Below are positions 6,883 through 15,647 of a DNA stretch of 21,775 nucleotides, one piece after another. Both the position numbers and the translations under genes were made by a program. Under the pieces are notes generated by a model. The model saw only the letters and a list, made by a program, of their open reading frames with translations. It ran no database searches and had not been told where the DNA came from. The first letter of the stretch is position 1. Each line of letters starts with the position of its first letter. Source of the DNA: a virus. Location of the stretch: the IMG/VR virus record IMGVR_UViG_3300031602_000045, positions 1 to 21,775 of that record; one strand, written 5' to 3'.

Positions 6883-9800
6883 ATGTCAAAGTTCATAGGA
6901 GAAATATCAGGATCACTCGTCTTTAGAAAAGACAACGTGATGCAAACCGAGTTAAGACCAGGGATGAATGCCTTGAACTTAACAGGTTCGTTGAACATTA
7001 CAGGGTCCTCACTTACTTTTAATGGATCTGATGTAATTAACCGTATAGCTTCATTAGAAGCTGGAAGTGCTACTGGATCTTCGTTACTCCCTTTAAACTT
7101 ACACTCAAGCTCAATAAATACCTATACTGGATCAGTAGATAAGCGTTTAGCAGCAATAGAAATTGTTTCCGGAACACTAGAAACTAAGGTAGAAGCATTA
7201 GAACAGTTAACTTCATCATACTTTAGTAGAGTAGATGCTAGTAACATAGTATCATCATCTATTCAAGTAGAAGGATTAGGGTTCATAAAGAATGCCTTAT
7301 CCGGTTCACAACAATTACTTAACTTAGGATTTAAAAGAGATGTAATATCCGGGTCACAACAGATTGCTTCTTTAGGATTTGTTACCTCTTCAGGAATAGC
7401 AAGTTTTAACCAACTAAGTAACATACCATCTTCTATTATAAGCTCTTCTGCACAAATAGAATCTTTATTATATATTACAGGATCAACTTATCAGGAGATT
7501 ACAAGCAAACCACCGGGTATAGTTTCTTCTTCTGCTCAAATTACAGCATTAGGCTTTGGAACAGTTAACTCTGGTACAATATCATCGTCATTACAGATTG
7601 AATCACTAGGGTTTGTAACATCTTCAGCAACTACTGACGTAGAAGGGCTTAATACCTTTACTGGGTCAATAGAAATTAAGGTAGATAACCTAACATCAGC
7701 TTCTGGATCATACCTTACCGGTATTAATGCAGGTATACTGTCTTCATCAGCACAAATAACAGCTTTAGGATACATAACAGCATCAGTAAGTTCAGATGTA
7801 GCAGGACTAAACACATTTACATCATCTATACAGACAGAAGTAAATTCTATTAAGGCTGTAACGGGTTCATTCCTTAGTTCTTTACCTAATAGCATTATAT
7901 CTTCATCAGCTCAGATATCCTCATTAGGATTTCTATCTTCTGCACATACAGAGATACCAGAAGGTACTATATCATCATCTCTACAAATAGGAACACTAGG
8001 ATACATCACTTCTTCAGTTCAATCTGATGTTACCGGTCTTAATACCTTTACAAGCTCAATAGAAGCTACAGTTCAAGGGCTATTAAGTGCTACTTCATCA
8101 TATGCTGTAGGAAGTCATAGTGATATAACAAGTATTAACCTATTTACAGGTTCTATTCAATCTAAAGTCGATAATTTGACTTTAAGCACTGGTTCCTTAC
8201 AAAATGAAGTTAATGCTCTTAAAGCATCTACAGGGTCTTACTTAAATTCACTAAATGCAGGTATATTATCCTCTTCTTTACAAGTAGAAGCATTAGGATA
8301 CATAACAGCATCAGTTAAAGCAGATGTAACAGGCTTAAACACATTTACAGGCTCAATAGAAGCCTCAGTACTAGGTCTTTTACAGGCTACATCTTCATAT
8401 GCTGTAGGAAGTCATAGTGATATAACAGGATTAAATAATAAAACCGGTTCTTTCGCTAGTACAGGGTCTAATACCTTTATAGGTAACCAAATAGTTACCG
8501 GAAGCATAATACCAGGTTCATCTACTAATGATTTAGGTACATCTGTTAAACCTTGGCAACATTTATATATCAGCTCAGGGTCTATTAAGTTTATGAACAA
8601 AGATGGAACTCAACAATCAGCTTTTAATAACCAATTTGATGGTAATAGAGTAGTATCTAACACAGAACACCCTTTATTTAACTCATATAACCCTGGAACA
8701 GCAAATACAATAGAAGATTTCTTAGAAGCAGTCTTTTACCCTAATACAGCACCGACTATATCAACAGGTAACCAGGTAGTAGCAGAATATGAACCTATAG
8801 GAACAAACTTAGTTACATTAGCTGGAGCAGATGCTGAATCTCAAGCAATTACATTCACAATAGATAGTTCTTATACAGATGGATATGTAAATATTACTAG
8901 TGGGGTACTAAAGCTAGCAGCTTTACCTACAGTAGCAGCATTTAATACAACTGATAGAGGAGATAGCGTATTCGCACACCCAGTAATTGTTAGAGCAACA
9001 GATACTATAGGAGCTTTCACATTAAAGACTATATATGTAACAGTAACTGCAAATGCAGCACCACAATTTAGAGAAACAAGCGTTGGAGGTAATGTAATAA
9101 GCTCTTTCACTACATCTAGAAATGAAAACGCAGCAGCAGGAGAGATAACAAAGATATATTTTACAGATACTGAAACTGACACTATAACAATCACATCAGG
9201 ATCAGATTCAGGTGATTTATTTAGTATAGTTAAGTCACCAACCTACGTAACTATCAATCAGGTAACTGGTTCATTAGATTATGAAACAAAAACAACACAT
9301 ACACTAAGCATTACAGCATCTGATCAACATTTTAGTGATGGAGATGACAGCAATTCATTTGTACAGATTCCTATCACTATTAACGTAACAGATAATACAC
9401 AGCCAACTGTCAATGCTCAAACAGTTACTGGATTAAGTGAGAATAGTGCAGGTAATGCAGCTGCAGGAACAATAACAGCAACTGATCCAGAAGGAGATAC
9501 CATAGTATTTAAAACAGTTACATTAATTGGTATAGAATTAGATTCATCAGCAATCTCGTTAGGTACATACACTGGGACTAGTGTCTCTGATCCAACAGAA
9601 AATGCTTTTGACATATCATCAACCGGAGTAGTAACAAGAAAAGCAGCAGTTTTCCTTAACTCCGATATAGTTAATAGCTATAAGTACCGAGTTACTGTTA
9701 CTGATGCTTATAACAACGGTACAGATACAGGTATAATAACAATCCCGATATCTGATGATGGTGCTCCTACTATTAGTGGAGAGACTTCTTTATATGTAAT

Positions 9801-11571
9801 TGAATCAGCTACTAATGGATCATCATTATACGATAATTCAAATGGATACTCTGGAACTACATCACAATTTACAGCTAACCAATCAGTAACATGGGGTGTC
9901 ACACCGAACAGTAAGTTAGCAATTAATAGCTCAGGCTATCTAACAGTTAATTATAATGTATCAGGATCATCTGAAGTAGGAGGAACACAGATTAACGGAA
10001 CAGTAACAGCAACTAATGCTTTTAATACACCTTCAACACAGAACTTTACATTAAACGTAACAGATAATACAGCCCCTACTATAACATTTACTAATACTAA
10101 TGCTAACTTAAATACTAACAAGGCAATCGCTGGAAACAACCTAGTAGCATTAGCATTTAATGACTCAGAAGGAAATACAATAGACTATACTTCTTATTCA
10201 GCATCATTTAATGGAGATAGCTTAGAATCAGTTGTATCTGGTACTTCTAGGTTGATAAGAGCTACTTCTCCTCTAACAGCCGGTGTATATTCAGTAACAG
10301 CATCAATTGCCGACGAACATGGCTTTGAAACTAGGACATCTAGTCATGCATTTACAATTGCACAAGCACAAACTGGTACATTAACTAATAACGGTACATA
10401 CTATATAATAGAATCAGCAGGAACTGGTGACATTATTAGAACCAATACCAATGGAAGAACAGGAACACAGGGAGATGTCGGAGTTAATTATAGTCCAAAC
10501 TATGGATCACAAGTAGTACAAGCTTTTACTTCTTCTAATGATGCAATAGCAGTTAATAGTAGCGGTAATTTAAGTCTTAACCTTAATATTAGCGGTTCTA
10601 CTACTGGATCAGGAGATACTATAACAAGTACTATACAGTACCAAGACCAATACAACAATCACGGTAGTTCAAACATAACTATTAATGTAGCAACAAATAA
10701 TAACCCATCAGTTACTATATCAGAACAAGGTTCTTTAGAAACAGATAGCATAACATCAGGAGTATTAACAGCAACTGTTAGTATATCAGACACAGAAGCA
10801 GATTATCCGATTACTTTAGCACTATCCGGTACACATGCTTCATCATTTACTGCAGTATCTAATAATAGTAATGGAACATCATTCAATATAAATGCAAATA
10901 GTGCTTTAGCAGCAGGAACTTATAGCTTTACAGCTACAGCCACTGATGCTTTCGGGAAAACAGGTACAGATACAGGTAATGTAGTTATAGCTCAATCAGC
11001 TGACTACGGTAAAGTGTATGTTTATACTTCCACATATGGTTCAGATGCTGGTTTTGGAGGTAATTATAATGCAGTAATGGGAGCAAGTACTCTTAATGGT
11101 GATACTCCTCCACAAGTTACAGCATATACAGGAAATACAGCATCACCTTATTATAAATTTAAAGCAGGAGCGATAGGAGACAGTTCAATATCATTAGCAG
11201 GATCACAATCAGCAACATTACAGGCAACACTTAGTGGGTCTAACTTAGATACAGTACTAGCATCAGCAGGATTAATTTCTGCAGCTACAACTGGACAGAT
11301 AATAGTTCTATTTCCTTCTGGATCAGATATGAGCAACCTACCGACATCTATTCAAGAGACCTTTAACAGTGTAGCAGGAGGAGCAGTCCCTTGTTTGAAT
11401 GTAGATGGAGGAGGATTCTTAATAGAGACAGGGGAATTACATTCTATAGTGCTCGACACTGCTCATTTAGGATATAACGAATGGTTTGTATTTGGTAGAA
11501 AGTCACAAAATGCAATAGCAACAGCTTTTAAAATAAGACTTGTTGCAGCTAACGGAAGTCTACCAACATAA
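6883..11571 (+). CDS. Giant fibre/adhesin with cadherin-like repeats
   Basis: This encodes 1562 residues, with an in-frame TAA just upstream at 6865 so the start is firm. It has four regions. (1) 1-120: N-terminal FIGEISGSLVFRKDN and Thr/Ser/Gly-rich sequence, presumably the virion-attachment end. (2) About 120-530: shaft of S-S-S-(A/L/I)-Q-(I/V) units alternating with GLNTFT(G/S)SI helical segments, as in fibres of many marine phages. (3) About 530-620: a linker with LGTSVKPWQHLYISSGSIKF. (4) About 620-1370: seven Ig/cadherin-like beta domains of roughly 100 residues, joined by links such as NAAP, DNTQPT, DDGAPT and DNTAPT. DPEGD- and ATDxxG-type motifs may bind calcium. Residues about 1371-1562 form a distinct C-terminal domain I do not recognise, possibly the receptor-binding tip. 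Neck fibre or tail fibre are both possible. The product probably trimerises. Confidence 0.85.
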   Translation: MSKFIGEISGSLVFRKDNVMQTELRPGMNALNLTGSLNITGSSLTFNGSDVINRIASLEAGSATGSSLLPLNLHSSSINTYTGSVDKRLAAIEIVSGTLETKVEALEQLTSSYFSRVDASNIVSSSIQVEGLGFIKNALSGSQQLLNLGFKRDVISGSQQIASLGFVTSSGIASFNQLSNIPSSIISSSAQIESLLYITGSTYQEITSKPPGIVSSSAQITALGFGTVNSGTISSSLQIESLGFVTSSATTDVEGLNTFTGSIEIKVDNLTSASGSYLTGINAGILSSSAQITALGYITASVSSDVAGLNTFTSSIQTEVNSIKAVTGSFLSSLPNSIISSSAQISSLGFLSSAHTEIPEGTISSSLQIGTLGYITSSVQSDVTGLNTFTSSIEATVQGLLSATSSYAVGSHSDITSINLFTGSIQSKVDNLTLSTGSLQNEVNALKASTGSYLNSLNAGILSSSLQVEALGYITASVKADVTGLNTFTGSIEASVLGLLQATSSYAVGSHSDITGLNNKTGSFASTGSNTFIGNQIVTGSIIPGSSTNDLGTSVKPWQHLYISSGSIKFMNKDGTQQSAFNNQFDGNRVVSNTEHPLFNSYNPGTANTIEDFLEAVFYPNTAPTISTGNQVVAEYEPIGTNLVTLAGADAESQAITFTIDSSYTDGYVNITSGVLKLAALPTVAAFNTTDRGDSVFAHPVIVRATDTIGAFTLKTIYVTVTANAAPQFRETSVGGNVISSFTTSRNENAAAGEITKIYFTDTETDTITITSGSDSGDLFSIVKSPTYVTINQVTGSLDYETKTTHTLSITASDQHFSDGDDSNSFVQIPITINVTDNTQPTVNAQTVTGLSENSAGNAAAGTITATDPEGDTIVFKTVTLIGIELDSSAISLGTYTGTSVSDPTENAFDISSTGVVTRKAAVFLNSDIVNSYKYRVTVTDAYNNGTDTGIITIPISDDGAPTISGETSLYVIESATNGSSLYDNSNGYSGTTSQFTANQSVTWGVTPNSKLAINSSGYLTVNYNVSGSSEVGGTQINGTVTATNAFNTPSTQNFTLNVTDNTAPTITFTNTNANLNTNKAIAGNNLVALAFNDSEGNTIDYTSYSASFNGDSLESVVSGTSRLIRATSPLTAGVYSVTASIADEHGFETRTSSHAFTIAQAQTGTLTNNGTYYIIESAGTGDIIRTNTNGRTGTQGDVGVNYSPNYGSQVVQAFTSSNDAIAVNSSGNLSLNLNISGSTTGSGDTITSTIQYQDQYNNHGSSNITINVATNNNPSVTISEQGSLETDSITSGVLTATVSISDTEADYPITLALSGTHASSFTAVSNNSNGTSFNINANSALAAGTYSFTATATDAFGKTGTDTGNVVIAQSADYGKVYVYTSTYGSDAGFGGNYNAVMGASTLNGDTPPQVTAYTGNTASPYYKFKAGAIGDSSISLAGSQSATLQATLSGSNLDTVLASAGLISAATTGQIIVLFPSGSDMSNLPTSIQETFNSVAGGAVPCLNVDGGGFLIETGELHSIVLDTAHLGYNEWFVFGRKSQNAIATAFKIRLVAANGSLPT
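7240..8330 (+). repeat. Coding repeats: SSSxQ / GLNTFTGSI fibre shaft
   Basis: Eight copies of S-S-S-(A/L/I)-Q-(I/V), most followed after a few residues by (S/A)LG(F/Y)(I/V), alternate with four V-x-GLNTFT(G/S)SI units. Two degenerate S-G-S-Q-Q units also occur. The phrase AVGSHSDIT occurs twice (8106 and 8403). Related S-S-S-A-Q units recur in the 417-residue fibre downstream. Confidence 0.8.
8740..10995 (+). repeat. Seven tandem cadherin/Ig-like coding domains
   Basis: Approximate domain starts in bases are 8740, 9051, 9400, 9761, 10071, 10369 and 10696. Domains 4 and 6 resemble each other (YVIESATNGSSLYDNSNGYS versus YIIESAGTGDIIRTNTNGRT), as do 5 and 7, suggesting duplication of a two-domain unit. 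DNA identity between domains is low, so the duplication is old. Confidence 0.7.
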
Positions 11572-11588
11572 TAATATAAAGATAGAAT

Positions 11589-12395
11589 ATGCCAGTATAT
11601 ACTTCAATATTAGAGTTAACATCAGCAGCCAGTAGTTCGGGTGTTGCGTTTGCGGATATACAGTACCTAAAAGGTGCATTCTATACAGTAAGAGACACCT
11701 CAGATCTTAATAACATACCAGCAAACAGGGCAACAGACGGACAAATAGTTTGGGTTGAAGGATCTTCAGCTACATATCAAGCATCTGTTACATTAGCAGA
11801 TTATGTTAGTACCTTTGCTGATTCAGTAACATGGAGTGTATTTAATGGCTTTGGAGGAAGTGGAGGAGCATCAACATTAGGAGACTTATCAGATGTAAAT
11901 ACTGGTTCATTAGACGATGGAGATGTATTAGCTTGGAGTCAATCAAATAATAGATGGGAACCACAGAATATATCAGGAACTGGAGATATTGCAGCAGTAT
12001 TTGCAGGAGATGGACTTTCAGGAGGAGGAACTCAAGGTTCTGTATCATTAGATGTAAATGCAGGTTCAGGTATCACTTTAGACAGTAACGGTGTAAATGT
12101 TAACACAGGTTCATCACATTTTATTAATGCAGTTACAATTTTAGCTGGAGCATCCAGTATATTTGCACAAACTGGATCATATCATTCAACAAATAGAAAT
12201 ATAGAGGTAACAGGATCGATGTCTATCAATATGACAGGCAATACAAATCCTTTCACTCTTACATCAGGATCTAAAGAACTATTTAAGGTTTCAAGTACCG
12301 GAGTTCTTTTATTAACATCTCAATCTACTATACCAACACCAGTAGTCGGAGGATTGTATTTTGACTCTGATAAAAACTTATATTTTGGTTCTTAG
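11589..12395 (+). CDS. Fibre-like structural protein
   Basis: This encodes 268 residues, 17 bases after the double TAA of the cadherin-like fibre and with no promoter motif between, so probably co-transcribed. The N-terminal ~85 residues (MPVYTSILELTSAASSSGVA... AFYTVRDTSDLN) look like an attachment domain. Residues about 95-128 contain LGDLSDVNTGSLDDGDVLAW, then W-E-P, a phrase common in phage tail fibres. A GDGLSGGGTQGSVSLDV-type beta segment follows at about 138-154. The C-terminus is VGGLYFDSDKNLYFGS, a short tip motif. Gly/Ser/Thr-rich composition supports a trimeric beta-structured fibre. Its exact position on the virion cannot be told from sequence. Confidence 0.75.
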   Translation: MPVYTSILELTSAASSSGVAFADIQYLKGAFYTVRDTSDLNNIPANRATDGQIVWVEGSSATYQASVTLADYVSTFADSVTWSVFNGFGGSGGASTLGDLSDVNTGSLDDGDVLAWSQSNNRWEPQNISGTGDIAAVFAGDGLSGGGTQGSVSLDVNAGSGITLDSNGVNVNTGSSHFINAVTILAGASSIFAQTGSYHSTNRNIEVTGSMSINMTGNTNPFTLTSGSKELFKVSSTGVLLLTSQSTIPTPVVGGLYFDSDKNLYFGS

Positions 12396-12411
12396 TATTA
12401 AACTAAATAGC

Positions 12412-12420
12412 CTATTTATT
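12412..12420 (+). promoter_or_regulatory. Candidate late promoter motif, CTATTTATT
   Basis: This motif copy (core 12413-12420) is in the 85-base gap before the 480-residue fibre gene, 61 bases upstream of its ATG. Confidence 0.5.
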
Positions 12421-12424
12421 AACA

Positions 12425-12447
12425 ATGCCAAAAGGCATAAAATTTTT
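12425..12447 (+). terminator. Weak terminator-like hairpin
   Basis: ATGCC (12425-12429) pairs with GGCAT (12434-12438) around AAAA, followed by AAAA and TTTTT (12443-12447). It has a 5-bp stem with a T run. It could end the 268-residue gene transcript, but it lies just after the promoter motif, so it may be a leader hairpin or attenuator instead. Confidence 0.35.
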
Positions 12448-12480
12448 ACTAACAAATAACAATAAAATAATTACAACAAA

Positions 12481-13923
12481 ATGGCAGAATGGAAAAAAAT
12501 TGTCGTATCCGGGAGTGGTTTAGCCCAATTAGCGAATGATGCTAATTTCTTAACAACAACAGGAAACGGTTCAGGATTAACAAACGTTGCAGCAGCTTCA
12601 GTAGCAGCAGGCAATGTAACAGGCTTAAATGAGGCTATTGATGATCAAGTTAATTCGGTGTTAGGAAGTGCGGACGGTTCTGTTACTTTGACATATAACG
12701 ACTCAGCAGGAACATTAGACTTATCAGTACCAGCAGGTGATGTAACGGGAGTTGCAGCAGGAGCAGGACTTACTGGTGGAGGAGCAGCAGGCGACGTAAC
12801 ACTTAACGTAATTGGCGGAGACGGTATCACAGCTAATGCAGACGAATTAGAAGTAACTGTAGATGGTTCAAGTATTGAATTATCAGCATCAGACGGTACA
12901 GGAGCAGTTAGAGTAAAAGCTGGCGGTATTGCAGAAGGACATCTTGCTGATGATTCAGTAACAGCAGCAAAATTAGCTGACTCAATCAATTCAGCTATTT
13001 TAGCTAACACTAATAAAACAGGAATTTCTGGAGCTCAAGTATCAGCAATTACAAACAACAGTGCTAAATTAACAAATGCAACTCACTCAGGTGAAGTTAC
13101 AGGAGCCGGAACACTTACAATAGCAAACGGTGCAGTAGTTGAAGATAGAATTGCAGATAATGCAGTAACAGCAGCTAAATTAGCAAATACAGCAGTATCA
13201 CCAGGTACATATGGTAGTACAACAGTAGTACCAGGAATTACAGTTGATGCACAAGGACGTATTACAGGTGTAACTTCTAATACTATTGCAACTTCATTTA
13301 ATGTAGCAGCCGATTCAGGAACTACAGATTTAGTAGCAGGAGGCGAGACATTAACTTTCGAAGGTGGAAGTGGTATCGCATCAACAGTATCAGCAAACAA
13401 AGTTTCTTTTGCATTAGATAACGGAATCGTTTCAGCTTCTAACTTCAGCGCACCTTCACAAGGTACAATGAGATCAGGACAAAACGGAGTTAACACAGAT
13501 GTAGATTTAGGTCTACAAACTACTGACTCTCCAACATTCGTTGGATTAACTTTATCAGGAAATGCTACAGTAGCAGGTAATTTATCTGTTAGTGGAGACT
13601 TAACATATATTAATACGACTAACCTTGCAGTAACAGATAAGTTTATCTTATTGAACTCAGGATCTGCCAACCCAGATGAAGGTGGTATTATAATTGATGA
13701 AGGAAACGGAGTAGGACACGGTTTTGTATTTGATAATTCAGATTCAAGATTCGGTGTTAATCAATCAGTAGATTCAAAAGTTAACGGGACAGCCGCTAAT
13801 GAAGCATATGTTGCTTTAGTAGTAGATGAGGATAACGCAGCCCACGACATTGCAGATACCGAATACCACAAAAGAGGTAACATGAAGGTAAATTCTTCAG
13901 ACGATATCTTTATCTACGTATAG
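12481..13923 (+). CDS. Fibre protein with WKK N-terminal tag
   Basis: This encodes 480 residues. The N-terminus MAEWKKIVVSGSG is nearly the same as in two further fibre genes (14028, 15648) and probably docks these proteins at a common site. GNGSGLTNV follows at 28-36. The middle is a beta-rich shaft. It contains GAGLTGGGAAGDVTLNV (90-106), two copies of a D-x-(S/A)-V-T-A-A-K-L-A unit, and SPGTYGSTTVVPG with DAQGRITGVTS, phrases widespread in phage tail fibres. Residues about 347-480 form a C-terminal module shared with the 417-residue fibre, including the TDKFILLNSGSA and GIIIDEGNG.GHGF motifs. No S74 chaperone domain is present. It has its own promoter motif upstream and a strong hairpin downstream, so it may form a single-gene unit. 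The leader is AT-rich with no Shine-Dalgarno sequence. Confidence 0.82.
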   Translation: MAEWKKIVVSGSGLAQLANDANFLTTTGNGSGLTNVAAASVAAGNVTGLNEAIDDQVNSVLGSADGSVTLTYNDSAGTLDLSVPAGDVTGVAAGAGLTGGGAAGDVTLNVIGGDGITANADELEVTVDGSSIELSASDGTGAVRVKAGGIAEGHLADDSVTAAKLADSINSAILANTNKTGISGAQVSAITNNSAKLTNATHSGEVTGAGTLTIANGAVVEDRIADNAVTAAKLANTAVSPGTYGSTTVVPGITVDAQGRITGVTSNTIATSFNVAADSGTTDLVAGGETLTFEGGSGIASTVSANKVSFALDNGIVSASNFSAPSQGTMRSGQNGVNTDVDLGLQTTDSPTFVGLTLSGNATVAGNLSVSGDLTYINTTNLAVTDKFILLNSGSANPDEGGIIIDEGNGVGHGFVFDNSDSRFGVNQSVDSKVNGTAANEAYVALVVDEDNAAHDIADTEYHKRGNMKVNSSDDIFIYV

Positions 13924-13931
13924 TAGATTAA

Positions 13932-13974
13932 TAATAATGAGGGAGAGAACTTAACCACCTCTCCCTTACTATTA
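13932..13974 (+). terminator. Long hairpin, probable terminator
   Basis: AGGGAGAG (13940-13947) pairs perfectly with CTCTCCCT (13959-13966) around an 11-base loop. The stem extends outward, TAATAATG (13932-13939) with TACTATTA (13967-13974), with one mismatch and one G-U pair, for about 15 pairs in all. There is no clean T run, only an AT-rich tail. It lies 9 bases after the stop of the 480-residue fibre gene. Confidence 0.65.
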
Positions 13975-14027
13975 TATTATAAAAATTAGGTTAAGATTAA
14001 CATTATCATTAGAAAATACAATAAGAC

Positions 14028-15281
14028 ATGGGTTGGAAGAAAATAATTGTTAGTGGTTCACAAGCTATATTAGATTCATTAACAGTAGACAACGGCTTAT
14101 CAGCCGCATCATTTAGTGGAGGTGGAGCAGGCATCACAGGAGTAGTACACAACTCTGGTGAAATTGCATCTGATATATCTGGATCATTTAATGCAGTATC
14201 TGCATCTATAGCTACAGACATAGCAAATATATCTACAGACTTTGGAAATATAGCAAATAAACCCACTCTTATATCATCTTCAGCACAAGTTGAAGCAACA
14301 TTACTAGATAATACTGTAACATTCGGTACAGGAACAGTAACAGCCGCAGCCTTCGTAGGTAATGGCTCTCAATTATCTGGAATAACAGTAGATCAAGCAG
14401 CAACACTTGCTAGTACATTTACTAACCAAACATCAGTAGAGGTAGTACATAACTTCTCTTCTCCAAACATTAATACAACAGTTTACGATGCAGACGGGTA
14501 TCAAATTATACCTGCTTCTGTAAGAGCAAACTTAAACGATAGAGTAACAGTAACCTTTTCTACAGCAACATCAGGTAGAATAGTAGTAGCTAAAGGTGGT
14601 CATATTATATCTGGATCAATAGCGTACTCAACCATATCAAATATTCCAACACTAGTATCTGGTTCAACTCAAGTAGATTTTGATTCAATTCAAAACAAAC
14701 CTACAACTATTTCAAATGCACAAGGTACTAAGTTATCAAGCATAACAGTAACTCAAGCAGTTAACTTAGATTCAATGGAGTCTAACATAACTACTAACAA
14801 TAGTAAATTAACAGCTAATACATCTAATGTAACCGCAGCAGGAGCATTAATGGATTCAGAAGTAAGTAACTTAGCAGCTGTAAAAGCAATTAACCAAAGT
14901 CTAGTAACATCAGCATCTCCAACCTTTGCAGACTTAACAATATCAGGTGATTTAATTGTACAGGGAGATACAACTACAATATCTACAGCTAACCTATTAA
15001 TCGAAGACAAGTTTATTCTTTTAAACTCTGGATCAGCAGGAACAGCAGACGGTGGTATCGTAATAGATGAAGGAAGTGGTAATGGCCATGGATACATATA
15101 CGATTCTGCTACCGAAAGATTTGGTTTTCATAATTCATTAAGCTCAACAGCAACCTCAGCAACTCCTCAAGCCTTTGCTTCAGCAGTAGTAGATATAGAT
15201 GCCGGACACAGTGACATATCAGAATACCAAAAGAACGGTAATGTTAAAGTAGATACTGGCAATATATTTATATATGCTTAA
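14028..15281 (+). CDS. Fibre protein with WKK tag and shared C-terminal module
   Basis: This encodes 417 residues. The N-terminal tag is MGWKKIIVSGSQ. Residues about 20-105 hold a fibre-type segment with S-S-S-A-Q-V. At about 109-116, FVGNGSQL is followed by a ~65-residue beta module (about 128-195) with VVHNF, then Y-D-x-D-G-Y-Q-I-I-P, then SGRIVVAKGGHIISGS. The same module occurs twice in the 188-residue protein downstream. Residues about 294-417 match the C-terminal module of the 480-residue fibre (EDKFILLNSGSAG, GIVIDEGSGNGHGYIYD, E-R-F-G). The protein is thus a mosaic of both relatives. A copy of the TATTTATA motif falls inside its last codons, at 15265-15272. No exact promoter motif precedes it. 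The nearest candidate is the degenerate ACTATTATATTATAAAA after the hairpin. Confidence 0.82.
   Translation: MGWKKIIVSGSQAILDSLTVDNGLSAASFSGGGAGITGVVHNSGEIASDISGSFNAVSASIATDIANISTDFGNIANKPTLISSSAQVEATLLDNTVTFGTGTVTAAAFVGNGSQLSGITVDQAATLASTFTNQTSVEVVHNFSSPNINTTVYDADGYQIIPASVRANLNDRVTVTFSTATSGRIVVAKGGHIISGSIAYSTISNIPTLVSGSTQVDFDSIQNKPTTISNAQGTKLSSITVTQAVNLDSMESNITTNNSKLTANTSNVTAAGALMDSEVSNLAAVKAINQSLVTSASPTFADLTISGDLIVQGDTTTISTANLLIEDKFILLNSGSAGTADGGIVIDEGSGNGHGYIYDSATERFGFHNSLSSTATSATPQAFASAVVDIDAGHSDISEYQKNGNVKVDTGNIFIYA
15264..15272 (+). promoter_or_regulatory. Candidate late promoter motif, ATATTTATA
   Basis: This motif copy (core 15265-15272) is embedded in the final codons of the 417-residue fibre gene, 28 bases before the preferred ATG (15301) of the next small gene. 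Confidence 0.45.
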
Positions 15282-15300
15282 AAAATTAAAATTAACAGTT

Positions 15301-15540
15301 ATGGGATTAATTACAAAAGGTAAAATTACAACAGGAAAAGGAGCTAATGTAGAGAATGCAAAAGCAAAGGAAAAAACAGAAGCTGTTAAAACATCGGCTC
15401 TGAAAGCCCCTCCTACTATATTTTCTCCTGAGGAAGTTCAATTCATTATTAGTAAAATGCGTCAAGCAGACTACAAGGGAGTCGAACTAGAAACTTCATT
15501 TATTATTTTCTCTAAACTTTCTGCACTTATTAAGCAATAA
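15301..15540 (+). CDS. Small protein of unknown function between fibre genes
   Basis: This encodes 79 residues from ATG 15301. An in-frame ATG at 15274 would add nine residues but overlaps the upstream gene and sits only two bases after the promoter motif, so 15301 is preferred. The first ~40 residues are Lys/Thr/Ala-rich and probably disordered (LITKGKITTGKGANVENAKA). The rest is a compact helical segment: FSPEEVQFIISKMRQADYKG, then VELETSFIIFSKLSALIKQ. Unlike its neighbours it is not a fibre: it lacks Ser/Gly/Thr repeats. I cannot name a family. A fibre-assembly helper or linker would fit the location, but this is speculation. Confidence 0.75.
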   Translation: MGLITKGKITTGKGANVENAKAKEKTEAVKTSALKAPPTIFSPEEVQFIISKMRQADYKGVELETSFIIFSKLSALIKQ

Positions 15541-15567
15541 AAGTTGCATTGTAAACATATTTACCGT

Positions 15568-15576
15568 ATATTTATA
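15568..15576 (+). promoter_or_regulatory. Candidate late promoter motif, ATATTTATA
   Basis: This motif copy (core 15569-15576) is in the 107-base gap before the 188-residue fibre gene, 71 bases upstream of its ATG. The rest of the gap includes CTCATTTGAG, a near-palindrome, and no gene. Confidence 0.5.
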
Positions 15577-15647
15577 TTAAAGCTATTATAGGCCTTTAAC
15601 AGGGAAGTGGGCTCATTTGAGTAACCAACCATAATGTAAGTAAGAAA

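Noticed and set aside
10996-11571. Diversity-generating retroelement variable region at the fibre tip (ends ...FKIRLVA)
   Set aside because: There is no reverse transcriptase or template repeat in the window, and the C-type-lectin signature is not convincing.
12425-12526. 33-codon + strand frame (MPKGIKFLL...) overlapping the 480-residue fibre start
   Set aside because: It is short, overlaps the next gene out of frame, and its first codons are the arm of a hairpin. Nothing supports translation.
13083-13670. 195-codon - strand open frame, and similar ones at 7536-7895, 8871-9194, 12645-13010, 14753-15097, 16779-17459 and 20040-20423
   Set aside because: They lie opposite Thr/Ser/Ala-rich repeats whose complementary codons avoid stops. 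Products are low-complexity Val/Ser/Ala and repeat wherever the + strand repeats.
15274-15300. Earlier ATG for the 79-residue gene
   Set aside because: It overlaps the fibre stop and lies two bases after the promoter motif. ATG 15301 has an A-rich leader and suitable spacing.
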